Both the position numbers and the translations under genes were made by a program. This document shows positions 6,530-6,818 of a stretch of DNA of 6,818 bases, piece after piece. The notes below the pieces were generated by a model. That model saw only the letters and a list, made by a program, of their open reading frames with translations, ran no database searches and had not been told where the DNA came from. This stretch comes from an uncultured Collinsella sp. (GTDB lineage: Bacteria; Actinomycetota; Coriobacteriia; Coriobacteriales; Coriobacteriaceae), in the NCBI GenBank assembly GCA_900549455.1, contig UROM01000096.1, positions 1 through 6,818 of the forward strand, given 5' to 3'. Position 1 is the stretch's first letter; every line of letters starts with the position of its first letter.

Positions 6530-6770
6530 CTAGAGCAGACCCATACTGGTCAAAATCGTGTAGCCCATAAAGACGACAAATGCGACCAAGGCGAGCACGA
6601 TGATGATTTTTTGAGCCGGAGCCATGCCGGGGATCTCATTCTCGCCCGTGGGCTCCTTGGAGGTGACCATGCGCTGGGCAAAGGTAATCTCGTCACGGCT
6701 CGGCGTGGGCTCGGCGGGCTTGGGGCGGGCGGCCTTTTTAGGCTGAGGTTTGGCCGCGGCAGGCGCAGGC
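6530..6770 (-). CDS. Partial CDS: C-terminal end of a protein with a terminal membrane helix
   Basis: Only the last 79 residues are genomic; the N-terminus lies beyond the contig end. The readable part begins with an Ala/Pro/Lys-rich, probably disordered stretch (PAPAAAKPQPKKAARPKPAE). A polar segment follows, SRDEITFAQRMVTSKEPTGE, and then one hydrophobic helix (KIIIVLALVAFVVFMGYTIL) four or five residues from the C-terminus. This is the arrangement of a tail-anchored or single-pass membrane protein with a flexible linker, and a soluble domain may lie in the missing part. I do not recognise the family. The apparent extension of the frame to 6814, beginning MLRSLVGSEMCIRDR, is translated Nextera adapter and must not be included. 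The TAG stop at 6530-6532 is genuine. The gene lies 83 bp upstream of pncB on the same strand, and may share its transcript. Confidence 0.75.
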
Positions 6771-6818
6771 CTGTCTCTTATACACATCTCCGAGCCCACG
6801 AGACTCCTGAGCATCTCG
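6771..6818 (-). other. Untrimmed Nextera Read 2 adapter with i7 index (artefact)
   Basis: Bases 6771-6789 (CTGTCTCTTATACACATCT) are the reverse-complemented Tn5 mosaic end. They are followed by CCGAGCCCACGAGAC (6790-6804), the 8-base index TCCTGAGC (6805-6812; from memory, N704) and the first bases of the P7 end (ATCTCG). None of it is genomic. It creates a false start and 15 false residues for the last gene. Confidence 0.98.

Noticed and set aside
5691..6533. Plus-strand open frame of 280 codons antisense to pncB
   Set aside because: It is a shadow of a clearly identified enzyme gene and has no domain signal.
38..6770. Mobile element, CRISPR array, toxin-antitoxin or defence system
   Set aside because: No transposase, integrase, repeat-spacer array, tRNA or att-like direct repeats were found; apart from the partial last gene, the genes are recognisable, mostly metabolic families.

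Overview
The window is an assembled contig of high-GC bacterial chromosome, roughly 60% G+C by eye. Untrimmed Illumina Nextera adapter lies at both ends (bases 1-37 and 6771-6818), so the real insert is 38-6770. GC-rich coding, the protein sequences and the short GGGGAC-containing intergenic hairpins suggest a gut actinobacterium of the class Coriobacteriia, perhaps Collinsella-like. That placement is recognition from memory, not a database result.

Layout, left to right: an HD-superfamily hydrolase of the COG2316 type (+, 56-646); a hairpin terminator shared with the convergent proA (-, 718-2004); a 113-bp divergent promoter region; an alpha/beta-hydrolase of the prolyl aminopeptidase (S33) type (+, 2118-3536); a 200-bp gap with an imperfect direct repeat and a long branched inverted repeat; proB with a C-terminal PUA domain (-, 3737-4864); a 76-bp gap with a hairpin; pncB (-, 4941-6446); and the C-terminal end of a gene for a protein with one terminal membrane helix (-, 6530-6770), cut off by the contig end. 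No gap longer than 200 bp lacks a gene.

ProB and ProA catalyse the first two steps of proline synthesis from glutamate. Here they lie on the same strand, but the peptidase gene sits between them in the opposite orientation. If the peptidase releases N-terminal proline from peptides, the locus combines proline synthesis and proline recovery. PncB (NAD salvage from nicotinate) lies just upstream of proB and may be co-transcribed with it.

I see no phage, IS, CRISPR or tRNA/rRNA sequence. The coding content is ordinary metabolism. The items most worth a second look are the structured element at 3625-3722, the peptidase inside the split proB/proA pair, the related intergenic hairpins, and the adapter ends, which create false N-termini for both outermost genes.
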